A DNA stretch of 48,781 bases from Deltaproteobacteria bacterium (GCA_021778115.1 JAJYCS010000008.1:1-48781); one strand, 5' to 3'. Shown: positions 25,372-34,101, numbered from the stretch's first letter. A program made the numbers and translations. The notes: a model not told the origin generated them from the sequence alone.

Positions 25372-25815
25372 TCAGGCGGCAGAGACCTGCACCTTCAGGT
25401 TGGCGGTTACCTCGGGGTGGAGCTTCACCGGCACGGTGTACTCACCCAGCTGTTTGATCGGCTCGGCCAGCGCCATCTTCTTGCGTTCAATCTCAACACC
25501 CTGCTCTTTGAGGAAGGCGGCGATCTCCATGGTGGTTACCGAACCGAAGAGTTTGCCTTCGTCACCGGCCTGGTGGGTCAGGGACACTGTAATGGCCTCC
25601 AGCTTGGCGGCAAGCAGTTTGGCAGCCTCGAGGACCTTGTTCTTCTTGTAGGCCAGTTGGCGCTTGGCATGTTCGAGGGCCTTGGCGTTTTTCTCGGTGG
25701 CCTCGATGGCATAGCCTTTGGGGAGCAGGTAGTTACGGGCATAGCCCGGGGCCACCTTGACGATGTCGCCGATCTGGCCAAGGGTATCGATCTGTTCCTG
25801 AAGAATGACTTTCAT
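25372..25815 (-). CDS. rplI: 50S ribosomal protein L9
   Basis: A 147-residue protein with the L9 signature near the N terminus: MKVILQEQIDTLGQIGDIVKV, then PGYARNYLLPKGYAIEAT. A long connecting helix follows (about 40-75, KNAKALEHAKRQLAYKKNK) and a C-terminal domain ending KLHPEVTANLKVQV. L9 binds 23S rRNA at the base of the L1 stalk. GAAAGGAG precedes the ATG. It is the last gene of the rpsF-rpsR-DUF2232-rplI operon. Confidence 0.97.
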   Translation of the reverse strand: MKVILQEQIDTLGQIGDIVKVAPGYARNYLLPKGYAIEATEKNAKALEHAKRQLAYKKNKVLEAAKLLAAKLEAITVSLTHQAGDEGKLFGSVTTMEIAAFLKEQGVEIERKKMALAEPIKQLGEYTVPVKLHPEVTANLKVQVSAA

Positions 25816-25842
25816 TGTGTTGTTTCTCCTTTCAAGCCTGGT

Positions 25843-26814
25843 TTACAGGTTTTCTTCCTGCTTGGTGCGTGGGGTGCGAAAATCTCCCCACAGATCAAAA
25901 ATTCCCAGAATAACAACCACCGGTAGCAGATAGGGCTGCACAAGCAACAGGAAGGTGAGCATCACCTTCAGCATGCCGGGGTAGGAGGTGCGGTCAGTCA
26001 GGGTGAGCAGTACGGCCAGGCCCTGGCAGAAATAGAGTATCAGCAGCACGGCGAGCAGATTCATCGCAGGTGTGGTGATCAGCGTCTGACTGCTCAGGAG
26101 GCTGAAGCCCGCTACAATCAGGATCCAGATCAGGGGTTCAGGCACCCGGAACGAGCGAAAGGGGGCGATCGAGAGCGGGAGCCCCCGGATGATGGCCATC
26201 CGCTGGCAGAAGAGCAGGCTGACGCTGCTCACCAGCAGCAGGTTCAGGGTGCCCAAGGCCGGAAATATCCGCATCAGCAGGGCGCCGGCCTGGCGCATCC
26301 CATCCTTGATGGTTGCCAGATCCTGGGGGCTCAGGCCCTGCTGCTGTTCGTAGAGGTGCCGCGCCTGGTCCATGCCGGCGGTGATCTCCTGCTGCGCCAT
26401 GGTAAAGATGTCCTGGCCGGCGGTCATGGCCATGGCGAAGGCCAGCAGTACCGTGGCCAGGGTTGCGACGGCGGTGGTCCAGAGGAGGGCGCGAGAACCG
26501 CGCATCCCTCGCGTCAGGAACTCCGGCAGCAGGAAGCCGATCAAACCGCACTGGGCGAGAAACCAGAGAGCGGTTGACGGCGCAAAGGCGGTTCCGATCA
26601 GCAGGGTGGCGATCAGGACGGCCGGCAGCGCGGCTCGACGGCCACCGGTCAGGCGGGTGTGACACAACGGCACCGCCGCCAGGAACCCTGCGACAAAACC
26701 GATGAACGGCACTGCAAGACTGGCGGCGAAGAGGACGCCGGAACCAGCGGCGCCGAGCAGTATCGTACGCAGGTACCGCCAGGCGCCGCTTTGTGGTTCA
26801 GAGGGGGTGTTCAA
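25843..26814 (-). CDS. DUF2232 (YybS-like) membrane protein
   Basis: A 323-residue hydrophobic protein with about eight membrane helices (for example LLGAAGSGVLFAASLAVPFIGFV, LLIGTAFAPSTALWFLAQCG, AGFSLLSS, LLAVLLILYFCQGLAVLL). It fits the DUF2232/YybS group in size and topology and by its place between rpsR and rplI, where such genes are common in Geobacter-type genomes. No function is known; an S-component-like transport role has been suggested for relatives. The reading frame begins with TTG at 26814; the frame is closed by a stop at 26830-26832, so no ATG start is available upstream, and no ribosome-binding site is evident. Translation may depend on coupling to rpsR, which ends 16 bases before. 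Confidence 0.75.
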   Translation of the reverse strand: MNTPSEPQSGAWRYLRTILLGAAGSGVLFAASLAVPFIGFVAGFLAAVPLCHTRLTGGRRAALPAVLIATLLIGTAFAPSTALWFLAQCGLIGFLLPEFLTRGMRGSRALLWTTAVATLATVLLAFAMAMTAGQDIFTMAQQEITAGMDQARHLYEQQQGLSPQDLATIKDGMRQAGALLMRIFPALGTLNLLLVSSVSLLFCQRMAIIRGLPLSIAPFRSFRVPEPLIWILIVAGFSLLSSQTLITTPAMNLLAVLLILYFCQGLAVLLTLTDRTSYPGMLKVMLTFLLLVQPYLLPVVVILGIFDLWGDFRTPRTKQEENL

Positions 26815-26829
26815 GGTGCCGATACGTCG

Positions 26830-27162
26830 CTAAGGGAGCGCATGTCCCGCTGCCAGCGGCAGCAGGGCCAGGTTGCGGGCCCGCTTGATCGCCTCGGTGA
26901 TATCACGCTGATGTTTCGAGCAGTTGCCGGAGATCCTGCGTGGCACGATCTTGCCCCGTTCGGTGATGTAGTAGCGGAGGGTGCGGGGGTCCTTGTAGTC
27001 GATGGTCATCTCTTTTTCCGCGCAGAAGCGGCAGACCTTACGGCGTTGGAACGGCCGTTTCTTGCGGGGGCCGCCGGGGGCACGGTCTGGACGGGGGCCG
27101 CCGGGGCGCGGAGCGGACGGACGGGTGGTCTCAGGTGTGGCAGTTGTTGTGGTCTCACTCAT
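26830..27162 (-). CDS. rpsR: 30S ribosomal protein S18
   Basis: A 110-residue S18. The conserved core starts near residue 40 ([19 protein letters not shown]) and runs through [35 protein letters not shown]. CxxC and CxxH pairs are kept, as in zinc-ribbon forms of S18. The first 38 residues are a threonine-, proline- and arginine-rich extension, which makes it longer than the usual 70-90 residues. Start choice: GGAGG directly abuts the ATG at 27171 but is 9 bases from the ATG at 27162, so 27162 is preferred. S18 pairs with S6, encoded just upstream. Confidence 0.95.
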   Translation of the reverse strand: MSETTTTATPETTRPSAPRPGGPRPDRAPGGPRKKRPFQRRKVCRFCAEKEMTIDYKDPRTLRYYITERGKIVPRRISGNCSKHQRDITEAIKRARNLALLPLAAGHALP

Positions 27163-27183
27163 GGGTGTCATCCTCCAGGAAGG

Positions 27184-27543
27184 TTATTCAGCCGCAGCTT
27201 CAGCAGGTTCGGTCGTCTCGGCGGCCGGCTTCCGCTCGGCAACCTTTCGCTCCGGCTCATCGGTGATGTTGACGCTCAAGTAGCGCAGCACCTTTTCGTC
27301 AAGCCGCAGACGACGCTCCAGTTCTGCAACCAGGGCGGCCCCGCCATCAAAGCGCAGATAGAAATAGCGCCCACGGGGGAACTTCCGGATCGGGTAGGCC
27401 AGCTTGCGCGCCCCCCAGTCGTCCAGCCGGTGGAAGGCACCCTGATAGGATGCAACCACATCTTGAACCTTGTCGGTGACGCTCTTCACATCTTCCTCAC
27501 CAAGGTCCGGCTGGAGGATGAAGATGGTCTCGTACTTCCTCAT
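27184..27543 (-). CDS. rpsF: 30S ribosomal protein S6
   Basis: A 119-residue S6 with the typical start MRKYETIFILQPDL, the core GAFHRLDDWGARKLAYPIRKF and GRYFYLRFDGG, and the closing strand LRLDEKVLRYLSVN. An alanine- and glutamate-rich tail of about 25 residues follows, common in S6. GAGGAGG lies 7 bases before the ATG. It is the first gene of the operon, with a promoter about 120 bases upstream, leaving a leader long enough for S6-S18 autoregulation; I did not find a confident match to the known S6-S18 leader motif. Confidence 0.97.
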   Translation of the reverse strand: MRKYETIFILQPDLGEEDVKSVTDKVQDVVASYQGAFHRLDDWGARKLAYPIRKFPRGRYFYLRFDGGAALVAELERRLRLDEKVLRYLSVNITDEPERKVAERKPAAETTEPAEAAAE

Positions 27544-27661
27544 GATGAATCCTCCTCACGGATTTTTAATAGCCCCGGTCTGGCCGGAGCAAGGAGTTGG
27601 CGGCCATGGCCGCTTTTGACGAACGATCTGTATAGTCGTAATACCGGATGATTGCAACAAA

Positions 27662-27691
27662 ATTATACCGCTATGCGGAAAATGTTGACAG
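27662..27691 (-). promoter_or_regulatory. Promoter of the rpsF operon
   Basis: On the minus strand a perfect TATAAT (27662-27667) lies 18 bases downstream of CTGTCA (27686-27691). The same bases carry TTGACA on the plus strand (27685-27690), which could be the -35 of the divergent lipoprotein gene. Confidence 0.65.
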
Positions 27692-27772
27692 ACCGGGGGA
27701 GGAAGCCCTACTGATAGAGCGTCTGCAGGACTGATCACGTAACGTACCATTCACCCCAAGGAGGAACAGTCG

Positions 27773-28387
27773 ATGAAGCTATGGTCACGCGGTATCCTAC
27801 TGTGTTGTCTGCCTGTTGCATTGCTGTTGCTGGCGGCCTGTGCCCCCACCGACCTGGTGCTGAAGCCCACCTACCTGCCGGTAGGGGACAGCAAGGGCGC
27901 TGGCGGTCCGCTGGTGTTGGCCACTGTTCTGACTGCACCGTCAAAGGCCGATGGCGCTGAGCAGCTCAAGTACGTCTATGGTGAGATCAAGGATAGCGAT
28001 GGCAAGGTGATCGGCAACGTGGAGAGTCTGACCTCTCCGGCGGTCTTGGTCCGTGATGCCCTGCAGATGGAGCTTTTGAAGGCCGGCTACATGGTGCAGC
28101 TCGCCACTGAGTTGCCCAAGGGGGTGCCCCAGGGGGTGCAGCTGTCGGTGGCCTCGGTCACCATGGATGAGGTGAACTCCCTGGTCAGGATGGAGGCCCA
28201 ATGTAAGGTGCAGGTGACCCTTGACCTCTGGAAGAACGGGGCGCTGGTCCGTAAGCTGACCTACGGCAAGAATGTCTCCGACTTTGCGGTCAGGGATCGG
28301 GAAAAACTGCACCGGGAGCTTCTGCAAAAGGCGTTGGGGACGGTGATGAAGGACGCCGTTGCCGATCTGGTGACCTATCTCAAGTAA
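27773..28387 (+). CDS. Lipoprotein, YajG-like (tentative)
   Basis: A 204-residue protein with a lipoprotein signal peptide (MKLWSRGILLCCLPVALLLL and lipobox LAAC, lipidated Cys near residue 23). The mature part starts APTDLVLKPTYLP and has the layout of YajG-like lipoproteins: a paired helix before GYMVQLAT, then strands and a long C-terminal helix ending DAVADLVTYLK. No enzymatic motif is visible. AAGGAGG lies 8 bases before the ATG. The aminotransferase gene starts 33 bases after the stop, so the two may share a transcript, though no functional link is evident. Confidence 0.6.
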   Translation: MKLWSRGILLCCLPVALLLLAACAPTDLVLKPTYLPVGDSKGAGGPLVLATVLTAPSKADGAEQLKYVYGEIKDSDGKVIGNVESLTSPAVLVRDALQMELLKAGYMVQLATELPKGVPQGVQLSVASVTMDEVNSLVRMEAQCKVQVTLDLWKNGALVRKLTYGKNVSDFAVRDREKLHRELLQKALGTVMKDAVADLVTYLK

Positions 28388-28420
28388 GCGACTGCCGTCG
28401 CTGTGTAAAAGGAGTTGCAG

Positions 28421-29608
28421 ATGGCCATAGCAACCAAGATCGCCGCCCATATCTCCCGTTCATCCTGGATTCGCAAGATGTTCGAGGAGGGTGAGCGACT
28501 GCGGCAGCAGTACGGCGGTGAAAACGTCTACGACTTTACCTTGGGCAATCCCGAGGTTGAACCGCCAGCCGCCTTTGGCGAGGCGCTGCGGCAGGTGGCC
28601 AATCATCCGCTGCCGGGGATGCACCGGTACATGAACAACGCCGGTTATCCGGAGACCCGGGCTGCTGTGGCGGCCAGGCTCTCCCGCGATGCCGGCCTGA
28701 CCGTGGCCGCCGAACAGGTGGTGATGACCTGTGGCGCCGGCGGGGCACTGAACGTGGTCTTGAAGACCATTCTGAACCCCGGTGAGGAGGTCATCATCCT
28801 GGCCCCCTACTTTGTCGAGTACAAGTTTTACCTCGACAACCACGGGGGGGTGCCGGTGGAGGTCTGGACTGACCGGGAGACCTTCCATCTGGACCTGGGG
28901 GCCATCGAGGCCGCCATCACCCCCCGGACCCGGGCCATCATCATCAATACCCCCAACAACCCCACCGGCGTGATCTACCGCGCCGATGAGCTGATCGCCC
29001 TGGGAGCGCTGGTGCAGCGGGTGCAGCAGCGCAGCAGCCATCAGATCTACGTGATCTCCGATGAACCCTATGCGCGACTGGTCTACGACGGTCAGGAGGT
29101 GCCCAACATCTTCCCTCTGATCGAGAACAGCGTGATCGTGACCTCCCATAGCAAGGATCTGGCGCTGCCCGGTGAGCGGATCGGCTATCTGGCCGTGAAC
29201 CCCCGTTCGAGGAGCGCGGCCCAGTTCATCGAAGGGGCGGTGTTTTGCAACCGCACCCTCGGTTTTGTGAACGCCCCGGCCTTGATGCAGAGGCTGGTTA
29301 CCACACTCCAGGACTGTTCGGTGGATACCGCCGCCTATCAGGAGAAGCGGGATCTGCTCTACGATAACCTGACCGGGTTCGGTTTCCGCATGGTCAAGCC
29401 GGATGGCGCCTTTTACCTCTTTCCCCGGTCGCCTCTGCAGGATGATGTGGCCTTTGTCAAACAGGCCCAGCGGTTGCGTATTCTGCTGGTGCCCGGCTCC
29501 GGGTTCGGTGCGCCGGGCCATTTCCGGATCGCCTATTGCGTGGACCGGGGGATGATCGAACGGAGTCTGCCGGCCTGGGAACAGCTGGCCAGGGAGACTA
29601 TCGGATAG
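28421..29608 (+). CDS. PLP-dependent class I aminotransferase
   Basis: A 395-residue fold-type I aminotransferase. Features: YDFTLGNPEVEPP near residue 37, a helix after GMHRYMNNAGYPETR, TCGAGGALNVVLK, the cofactor-binding INTPNNPTGVIY, SDEPYARLVYDG, the Schiff-base lysine in SHSKDLALPGERIGY, and a C-terminal FRIAYCVD with the substrate arginine. Substrate cannot be fixed from sequence; aspartate- or alanine-type is possible. ATG at 28421 has GGAG 6 bases upstream, better than the TTG at 28415. It lies between the lipoprotein and a terminator facing the agu operon. Confidence 0.9.
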   Translation: MAIATKIAAHISRSSWIRKMFEEGERLRQQYGGENVYDFTLGNPEVEPPAAFGEALRQVANHPLPGMHRYMNNAGYPETRAAVAARLSRDAGLTVAAEQVVMTCGAGGALNVVLKTILNPGEEVIILAPYFVEYKFYLDNHGGVPVEVWTDRETFHLDLGAIEAAITPRTRAIIINTPNNPTGVIYRADELIALGALVQRVQQRSSHQIYVISDEPYARLVYDGQEVPNIFPLIENSVIVTSHSKDLALPGERIGYLAVNPRSRSAAQFIEGAVFCNRTLGFVNAPALMQRLVTTLQDCSVDTAAYQEKRDLLYDNLTGFGFRMVKPDGAFYLFPRSPLQDDVAFVKQAQRLRILLVPGSGFGAPGHFRIAYCVDRGMIERSLPAWEQLARETIG

Positions 29609-29634
29609 CGGTTGGGTCACCAACTGATCGGCAG

Positions 29635-29667
29635 ACGGGGTCGCCCAGGCAAACGGGGCGGCCCCGT
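29635..29667. terminator. Hairpin between convergent aminotransferase and Hpt genes
   Basis: ACGGGGTCGCCC (29635-29646) pairs over 12 positions, with one G-T pair, with 29656-29667. It is 26 bases after the aminotransferase stop and lacks a strong T-tract. Confidence 0.55.
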
Positions 29668-29707
29668 GTCATATCGAGGTATGCTGGCTGGGAAGTTTCG
29701 GAGAACA

Positions 29708-30094
29708 TCAACGGTTGGTCCCGCTACCCGACCGGTCCGGCGCTGTCAGTTCAGCGGCGATAGCCGCCTGGGTCCGGGCAACGGTTCGTGCCAGCTGCGC
29801 TACCAGGGGGGCGATAACCGTCATATCACCCGACGGCGCCACCTCCTCAAGCTGTTCGGCCTCGGCTGCCAGCAGGTTGGCCCCCACCGAACCGGCCGAG
29901 CCTTTCAGGCTGTGGCCCTGTTCAGCCAGCGTGGCCCAGTCCCGGTGTGCAAGGGCATCCTGGATGGCGGCCAGGTTCGTACCGGCTTGCTGGTTGAGCA
30001 TGGCCAGGACATCCCGTAGCAGGGCGCCGAACCCCACGGCGAGGTAGTTGTCCCGCATGTAGGCATGATCAAGCAGCGTATCGTCGTCCGTCAT
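29708..30094 (-). CDS. Hpt-domain histidine phosphotransfer protein
   Basis: A 128-residue protein consisting of one Hpt four-helix bundle. The phosphorylated histidine is H61 in GHSLKGSAGSVGAN, followed by the typical LLAAEAEQLEE helix. Such proteins relay phosphate between hybrid kinases and response regulators. No hybrid kinase lies next to it; partners may be elsewhere. ATG at 30094 is chosen because the longer frame runs antisense-like into the amidase gene without family likeness. It follows aguB by 19 bases on the same strand, an odd partner for an agmatine operon. Confidence 0.82.
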   Translation of the reverse strand: MTDDDTLLDHAYMRDNYLAVGFGALLRDVLAMLNQQAGTNLAAIQDALAHRDWATLAEQGHSLKGSAGSVGANLLAAEAEQLEEVAPSGDMTVIAPLVAQLARTVARTQAAIAAELTAPDRSGSGTNR

Positions 30095-30113
30095 GGCAGC
30101 GCGCCTTTGTCGG

Positions 30114-30998
30114 TCAGTCCCGGAAGCGTTTGACAAGATCCTGGTAGGCATCGATACGGCGGTCCCGCAGGAAGGGCCAGACCCGGCGGACCTGTTCGCT
30201 TCTGACCATATCAAGCTCGACGGACAGAATCTCATCCCGGTCCGGGGAGGCAACGGCAAGTATCTCCCCCTGCGGGCCGGCCGCAAAACTGTTTCCCCAG
30301 AACTGGATGCCACGGGCCGCAGGGTCCGGCGATGCCTCAAAACCGACCCGGTTGACGGCCAGCACCGGGAGGCCGTTGGCCACGGCATGCCCCCGTTGTA
30401 CCGTTTCCCAGGCCGTCTGTTGCCGCTCCCGTTCCGCAGAGGTATCGCCAGGGTCCCAGCCGATGGCGGTCGGGTAGATCAGGATATCCGCTCCGGCCAG
30501 GGCCATCAGTCGGGCCGCCTCCGGGTACCACTGATCCCAGCAGACCAACACTCCGAGACAGCCCACCGAGGTCTGGACAGGCGTGAACCCCAGATCACCG
30601 GGGGTAAAGTAGAACTTCTCGTAGAAACCGGGGTCGTCGGGGATATGCATCTTGCGGTAACGGCCGGCAATGACGCCGTCGGCCTCAAACACCACGGCGG
30701 TGTTGTGATACAGGCCCGCAGCGCGCCGCTCGAACAGGGATGCCACCAGGACAATCCCCAATTCGCCGGCAAGGGCCCCCAGCCGGTCGGTGGTGGGGCC
30801 GGGGATCGGCTCGGCACGGTCGAACAGCTCCGTCTCCTCAGTCTGACAGAAATAGGGACCGGTATGCAGCTCCTGCAGTGCCACCAGACGGGCGCCGGCG
30901 GTGGCGGCCTGACGTATCATGTCGCAGGTATGGGCCAGGGTAGCTGCAGTATCACGGTTGCAGCTCTGCTGGATCAGGGCAACGGGCAGACGGCTCAT
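30114..30998 (-). CDS. aguB: N-carbamoylputrescine amidase
   Basis: A 294-residue nitrilase-family hydrolase turning N-carbamoylputrescine into putrescine, CO2 and ammonia. The catalytic triad is visible: E43 (LQELHTGPYF), K116 (YRKMHIPDDP) and C153 (LVCWDQWYPE). The motifs GFYEKFYFTPGD and DILIYPTAIGWD are characteristic of AguB-type enzymes. ATG at 30998 overlaps the aguA stop by 4 bases (ATGA), giving translational coupling, and both genes act in the same pathway. The length equals that of known family members. Confidence 0.94.
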   Translation of the reverse strand: MSRLPVALIQQSCNRDTAATLAHTCDMIRQAATAGARLVALQELHTGPYFCQTEETELFDRAEPIPGPTTDRLGALAGELGIVLVASLFERRAAGLYHNTAVVFEADGVIAGRYRKMHIPDDPGFYEKFYFTPGDLGFTPVQTSVGCLGVLVCWDQWYPEAARLMALAGADILIYPTAIGWDPGDTSAERERQQTAWETVQRGHAVANGLPVLAVNRVGFEASPDPAARGIQFWGNSFAAGPQGEILAVASPDRDEILSVELDMVRSEQVRRVWPFLRDRRIDAYQDLVKRFRD

Positions 30999-32023
30999 GG
31001 CAGCACCCCCGCAGGCAGCTGCATGGTGATACAGTGCAGCGAACCGTGCTGTTCGATCAGCGGCAGACAATCGATGCCGATCACCTCGCGGCCGGGGAAC
31101 GCCAGGCCGATCATGGCCAAGGCCCCGTTGTCGGTGGGCTGACCGTAGGTGGGTACCAGCACCGCCCCGTTGATCACCAGGAAGTTGGCGTAGGTGGCCG
31201 GCAGGCGGTGGCCGGCATGGTTGAGGCAGGGGGCCGGCAAGGGGAGCGGCAGCAGGCGGTATGGCCTGCCTGTCTGGTCCCGCAGTCCCTGCAGTTCAGC
31301 TGCCATCCGGTTGAGTGGCTGGTAGTGCTCATCGCCGGGGTCGTCACAGACGGTGTAGAGCAGGGTGTTGTCAGGGCAGAGTCGAGCCAGGGTGTCGATA
31401 TGGGCGTCGGTATCATCTCCGGCAAGCTGACCATGTTCCAGCCAGTGTACCCTGCGGGCCCCCAAAAGCGACTGCAGCGCCCCTTCCAGTTCGTGACGGT
31501 CCAGCTGCGGGTTGCGGTTCGGGGAGAGCAGGCAGCCGCTGGTGGTGAGGATGGTGCCGGCGCCATCGCTTTCGATGCTGCCCCCCTCCAGGATCAGGCC
31601 GATGGTGTTGAGCCGTGGAATGAGGAGGCCCTGGGCCTTCAGGCGGCGTGTGAGCTGGTTGTCCTGGTCGGCGGCGAACTTGAGCCCCCACCCGTTGAAG
31701 CCGAAATCAAGCAGCACCGGTTGCTGATTGACCTGTACCGTCACCGGCCCGCAGTCACGGGTCCAGGTATCGTTGGTGGGGGCTGCGGCGAAGATAACCC
31801 GCTCCGTCGGCACGCCGGCCTGCAGCAGCCAACTCCGTGCCTCATCGGGATCGGGTGTGGTCAGCAGGACCTTCTCAAAACGGCTGATGGCGGTGATCAG
31901 GTCGGCGTAGACCCGACGCACCTCCGGCAGCTGGTCGGCCCAGTCGGTCGCTCCGTGGGGCCAGGCCAGCAGGACGCCATCCTGTGGTTCCCATTCAGCG
32001 GGGAGGCGGATAGCCATGGACAT
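30995..32023 (-). CDS. aguA: Agmatine deiminase
   Basis: A 342-residue member of the agmatine deiminase (PAD-like) family, converting agmatine to N-carbamoylputrescine and ammonia. Motifs: MPAEWEPQ-like start (LPAEWEPQDGVLLAWPH), PTNDTWTRDCGPV with substrate-binding acids, FNGWGLKF, LEGGSIESDGAGTILTT, and the catalytic cysteine near residue 331 in GSLHCITMQLP. GGAG lies 8 bases before the ATG, with a good promoter about 50 bases upstream. Together with aguB it gives a full arginine-decarboxylase-side route to putrescine; the decarboxylase itself is not in the window. Confidence 0.95.
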   Translation of the reverse strand: MSMAIRLPAEWEPQDGVLLAWPHGATDWADQLPEVRRVYADLITAISRFEKVLLTTPDPDEARSWLLQAGVPTERVIFAAAPTNDTWTRDCGPVTVQVNQQPVLLDFGFNGWGLKFAADQDNQLTRRLKAQGLLIPRLNTIGLILEGGSIESDGAGTILTTSGCLLSPNRNPQLDRHELEGALQSLLGARRVHWLEHGQLAGDDTDAHIDTLARLCPDNTLLYTVCDDPGDEHYQPLNRMAAELQGLRDQTGRPYRLLPLPLPAPCLNHAGHRLPATYANFLVINGAVLVPTYGQPTDNGALAMIGLAFPGREVIGIDCLPLIEQHGSLHCITMQLPAGVLP

Positions 32024-32066
32024 GGAACAGACTCCTTTGCAGGCTTAAAAAGTACGAACTCTTCAA

Positions 32067-32095
32067 AGTATATCGGTGAATATCACACTCTGCAA
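32067..32095 (-). promoter_or_regulatory. Sigma-70-type promoter of aguA-aguB
   Basis: On the minus strand TTGCAG (32090-32095) and TATACT (32067-32072) are separated by exactly 17 bases, about 40 bases before aguA. Its -35 overlaps the palindrome at 32092-32110. Confidence 0.65.
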
Positions 32096-32110
32096 GGTCT
32101 TTGACCTTGC
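32092..32110. promoter_or_regulatory. Palindrome in the aguA/ispE divergent region
   Basis: GCAAGGTC (32092-32099) and GACCTTGC (32103-32110) are exact inverted repeats around TTT. It overlaps the -35 of the aguA promoter, so it could be an operator. As RNA toward ispE it could form a hairpin that competes with pairing of 32095-32103 to 32133-32141. Confidence 0.45.
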
Positions 32111-32192
32111 GTTCCACGACCCGTTTCAGGTACAAAGACCTATTTCGCCACAGGATAATTCCTTTCATGCCAAACTACCGGAGAACGACATA

Positions 32193-33038
32193 ATGGTGCA
32201 GACCATCGTGATGCAGGCCCCTGCCAAGATAAACTACCGTTTGGATGTGGTGGGGCGCCGCCCCAACGGTTATCATGACCTGCGGATGATCATGCAACGG
32301 GTCAATCTCTGTGACGAGGTTACCATCCGCCTGAAATCGCAGCCGGGGATCCGGGTCAGCTGCGGTCGAGAGGGGGTGCCGGAGGGGGCGGGGAATATCG
32401 CCTGGAAGGCTGCCGCCGCCCTGCTGGAACTGGCCGGTTCCAATCAGGGGATCGAGATAGCCATAGTCAAGAATATCCCGGTGGCAGCCGGGTTGGGGGG
32501 GGGGAGCAGCGACTGTGCGGCGGTGCTCCTCGGGTTGAACGAACTCTTGGGGCTGGGGCTCTCCCGTGAACGCCTGATGGAGATCGGCGTCAGGTTGGGG
32601 GCCGATGTGCCGTTCTTCCTCTTTGAGCAGACTGCACTGGCGGAAGGGATTGGCGAACTTCTGACCCCCCTGGCGCAGGTGCCTGCGGTCTGGGTGGTGC
32701 TGGTAAATCCCAATCTGCCGGTCTCCACCGCCTGGGTCTACCAAAATTTGCAGTTGACACAACGGGATCGGCTGGCTACACTTCCAAACTCTTTCGGAAC
32801 GGTGGCCGAGCTGTGCGATATCATGGCTAACGATCTTGAATCAGTAACTATTCCTGCCTTTCCGGTGATAGCCGAGATCAAGAGCTCACTGGTGGGGCTT
32901 GGTGCGGTCGGCGCCCTGATGTCGGGCAGCGGACCGACGGTGTTCGGCCTGTTTGACGACGAGGCCACCGCACGTCAGGCCGGTGCGGCCTTACAGCGCC
33001 GGCAGGACTGGTTTGTGGCGGTGGTTGAGACCGTTTGA
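32193..33038 (+). CDS. ispE: 4-diphosphocytidyl-2-C-methyl-D-erythritol kinase
   Basis: A 281-residue GHMP kinase of the non-mevalonate isoprenoid pathway. It begins with [22 protein letters not shown], and the ATP-binding loop [20 protein letters not shown] lies near residue 90-110. A third GHMP motif, [12 protein letters not shown], lies near the C terminus. GGAG precedes the ATG at 32193 by 9 bases; the open frame extends to 32076 but without family likeness. The ATP loop is encoded by a run of ten G residues (32495-32504). prs follows 54 bases later, a gene order common in Proteobacteria. Confidence 0.95.
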   Translation: MVQTIVMQAPAKINYRLDVVGRRPNGYHDLRMIMQRVNLCDEVTIRLKSQPGIRVSCGREGVPEGAGNIAWKAAAALLELAGSNQGIEIAIVKNIPVAAGLGGGSSDCAAVLLGLNELLGLGLSRERLMEIGVRLGADVPFFLFEQTALAEGIGELLTPLAQVPAVWVVLVNPNLPVSTAWVYQNLQLTQRDRLATLPNSFGTVAELCDIMANDLESVTIPAFPVIAEIKSSLVGLGAVGALMSGSGPTVFGLFDDEATARQAGAALQRRQDWFVAVVETV

Positions 33039-33092
33039 CCGATTCATCTCCGCTTGGGGATTGTACGAAAAGCAAGAAAGGTACGTTGCCTC

Positions 33093-34037
33093 ATGTACGA
33101 CAAGATCAGGGTCTTCACCGGCAATTCAAACCCCTCACTGGCGCAGAAGATCTGTGGCGCGTTGGGGGTCCCCCTGGGGACGGCCCGGGTCAAGACCTTT
33201 TCCGATGGTGAGGTGATGGTGGAGATCGGCGAGAACGTCCGTGGACGTGACGTTTACGTGGTGCAGTCCACCTGCGCCCCCACCAACAACAACCTGATGG
33301 AACTTCTGGTGATGACCGACGCCCTGAAGCGGGCCTCGGCCGCCACCATTACCGCAGTTATCCCCTACTACGGCTACGCCCGTCAGGATCGCAAGGCCGC
33401 ACCCCGCACCCCCATTTCCGCCAAGCTGGTGGCCGATCTGGTGACCACCGCCGGCGCCGACCGTGTGGTGACTATCGATCTTCATGCCGCCCAGATTCAG
33501 GGTTTCTTCAATATCCCGGTGGACAATCTCTATGCCGCGCCGGTGATCCTCGCCCACCTCAAGGAACGTTTTGTCGGCCAGAATCTGGTGATGGTAACCC
33601 CGGACGCTGGCGGTACTGAACGGGCCCGCGCCTTTGCCAAGCGCCTTGAATGTCCCATGGCGTTGATCGACAAGCGTCGCACCGGCCCCAACGTGGCTGA
33701 GGTGATGCACCTGATCGGGGATGTGAAAGACAAGATCGCCATCATCCTGGACGACATGATCGATACCGCCGGCACCTTGACCCAGGCGGCCGGTGCGCTG
33801 AAGCAGAACGGCGCCGCCGCCATCTATGCCGCCGCCACCCATGCCGTCCTGTCCGGTCCGGCCATCGACCGGATCAACGGTTCGGTGATTGAAGAGATCC
33901 TGTTGACCGATACCATCCCCCTCGGCGAAAAGGCGGAACGGACCGGCAAGATCAAGGTCCTTACCGTGGCCGGTCTGCTGGCGGAGGCGATCCGCCGGAT
34001 CCACGAGGATGAATCGGTCAGTTCACTGTTTATCTAG
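33093..34037 (+). CDS. prs: Ribose-phosphate pyrophosphokinase
   Basis: A 314-residue class I PRPP synthase, making phosphoribosyl pyrophosphate from ribose 5-phosphate and ATP for purines, pyrimidines, histidine and NAD. Motifs: KIRVFTGNSNPSLAQKI at the start, FSDGEVMVEIGENVRGRDV, the ATP-binding loop YYGYARQDRK, DLHAAQIQGFF, and the PRPP motif LDDMIDTAGTLTQAA. Length is standard. ATG at 33093 is preceded by AAAGG at a rather long distance of 12 bases, which is weak but the alignment of the N terminus supports it. It sits between ispE and rplY. Confidence 0.96.
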   Translation: MYDKIRVFTGNSNPSLAQKICGALGVPLGTARVKTFSDGEVMVEIGENVRGRDVYVVQSTCAPTNNNLMELLVMTDALKRASAATITAVIPYYGYARQDRKAAPRTPISAKLVADLVTTAGADRVVTIDLHAAQIQGFFNIPVDNLYAAPVILAHLKERFVGQNLVMVTPDAGGTERARAFAKRLECPMALIDKRRTGPNVAEVMHLIGDVKDKIAIILDDMIDTAGTLTQAAGALKQNGAAAIYAAATHAVLSGPAIDRINGSVIEEILLTDTIPLGEKAERTGKIKVLTVAGLLAEAIRRIHEDESVSSLFI

Positions 34038-34101
34038 CCTATAAGCCAGGACTATAAACTTCGTGGCCCAGAAGGAACCGCTGCGAATTGGAGGAGAACA
34101 A

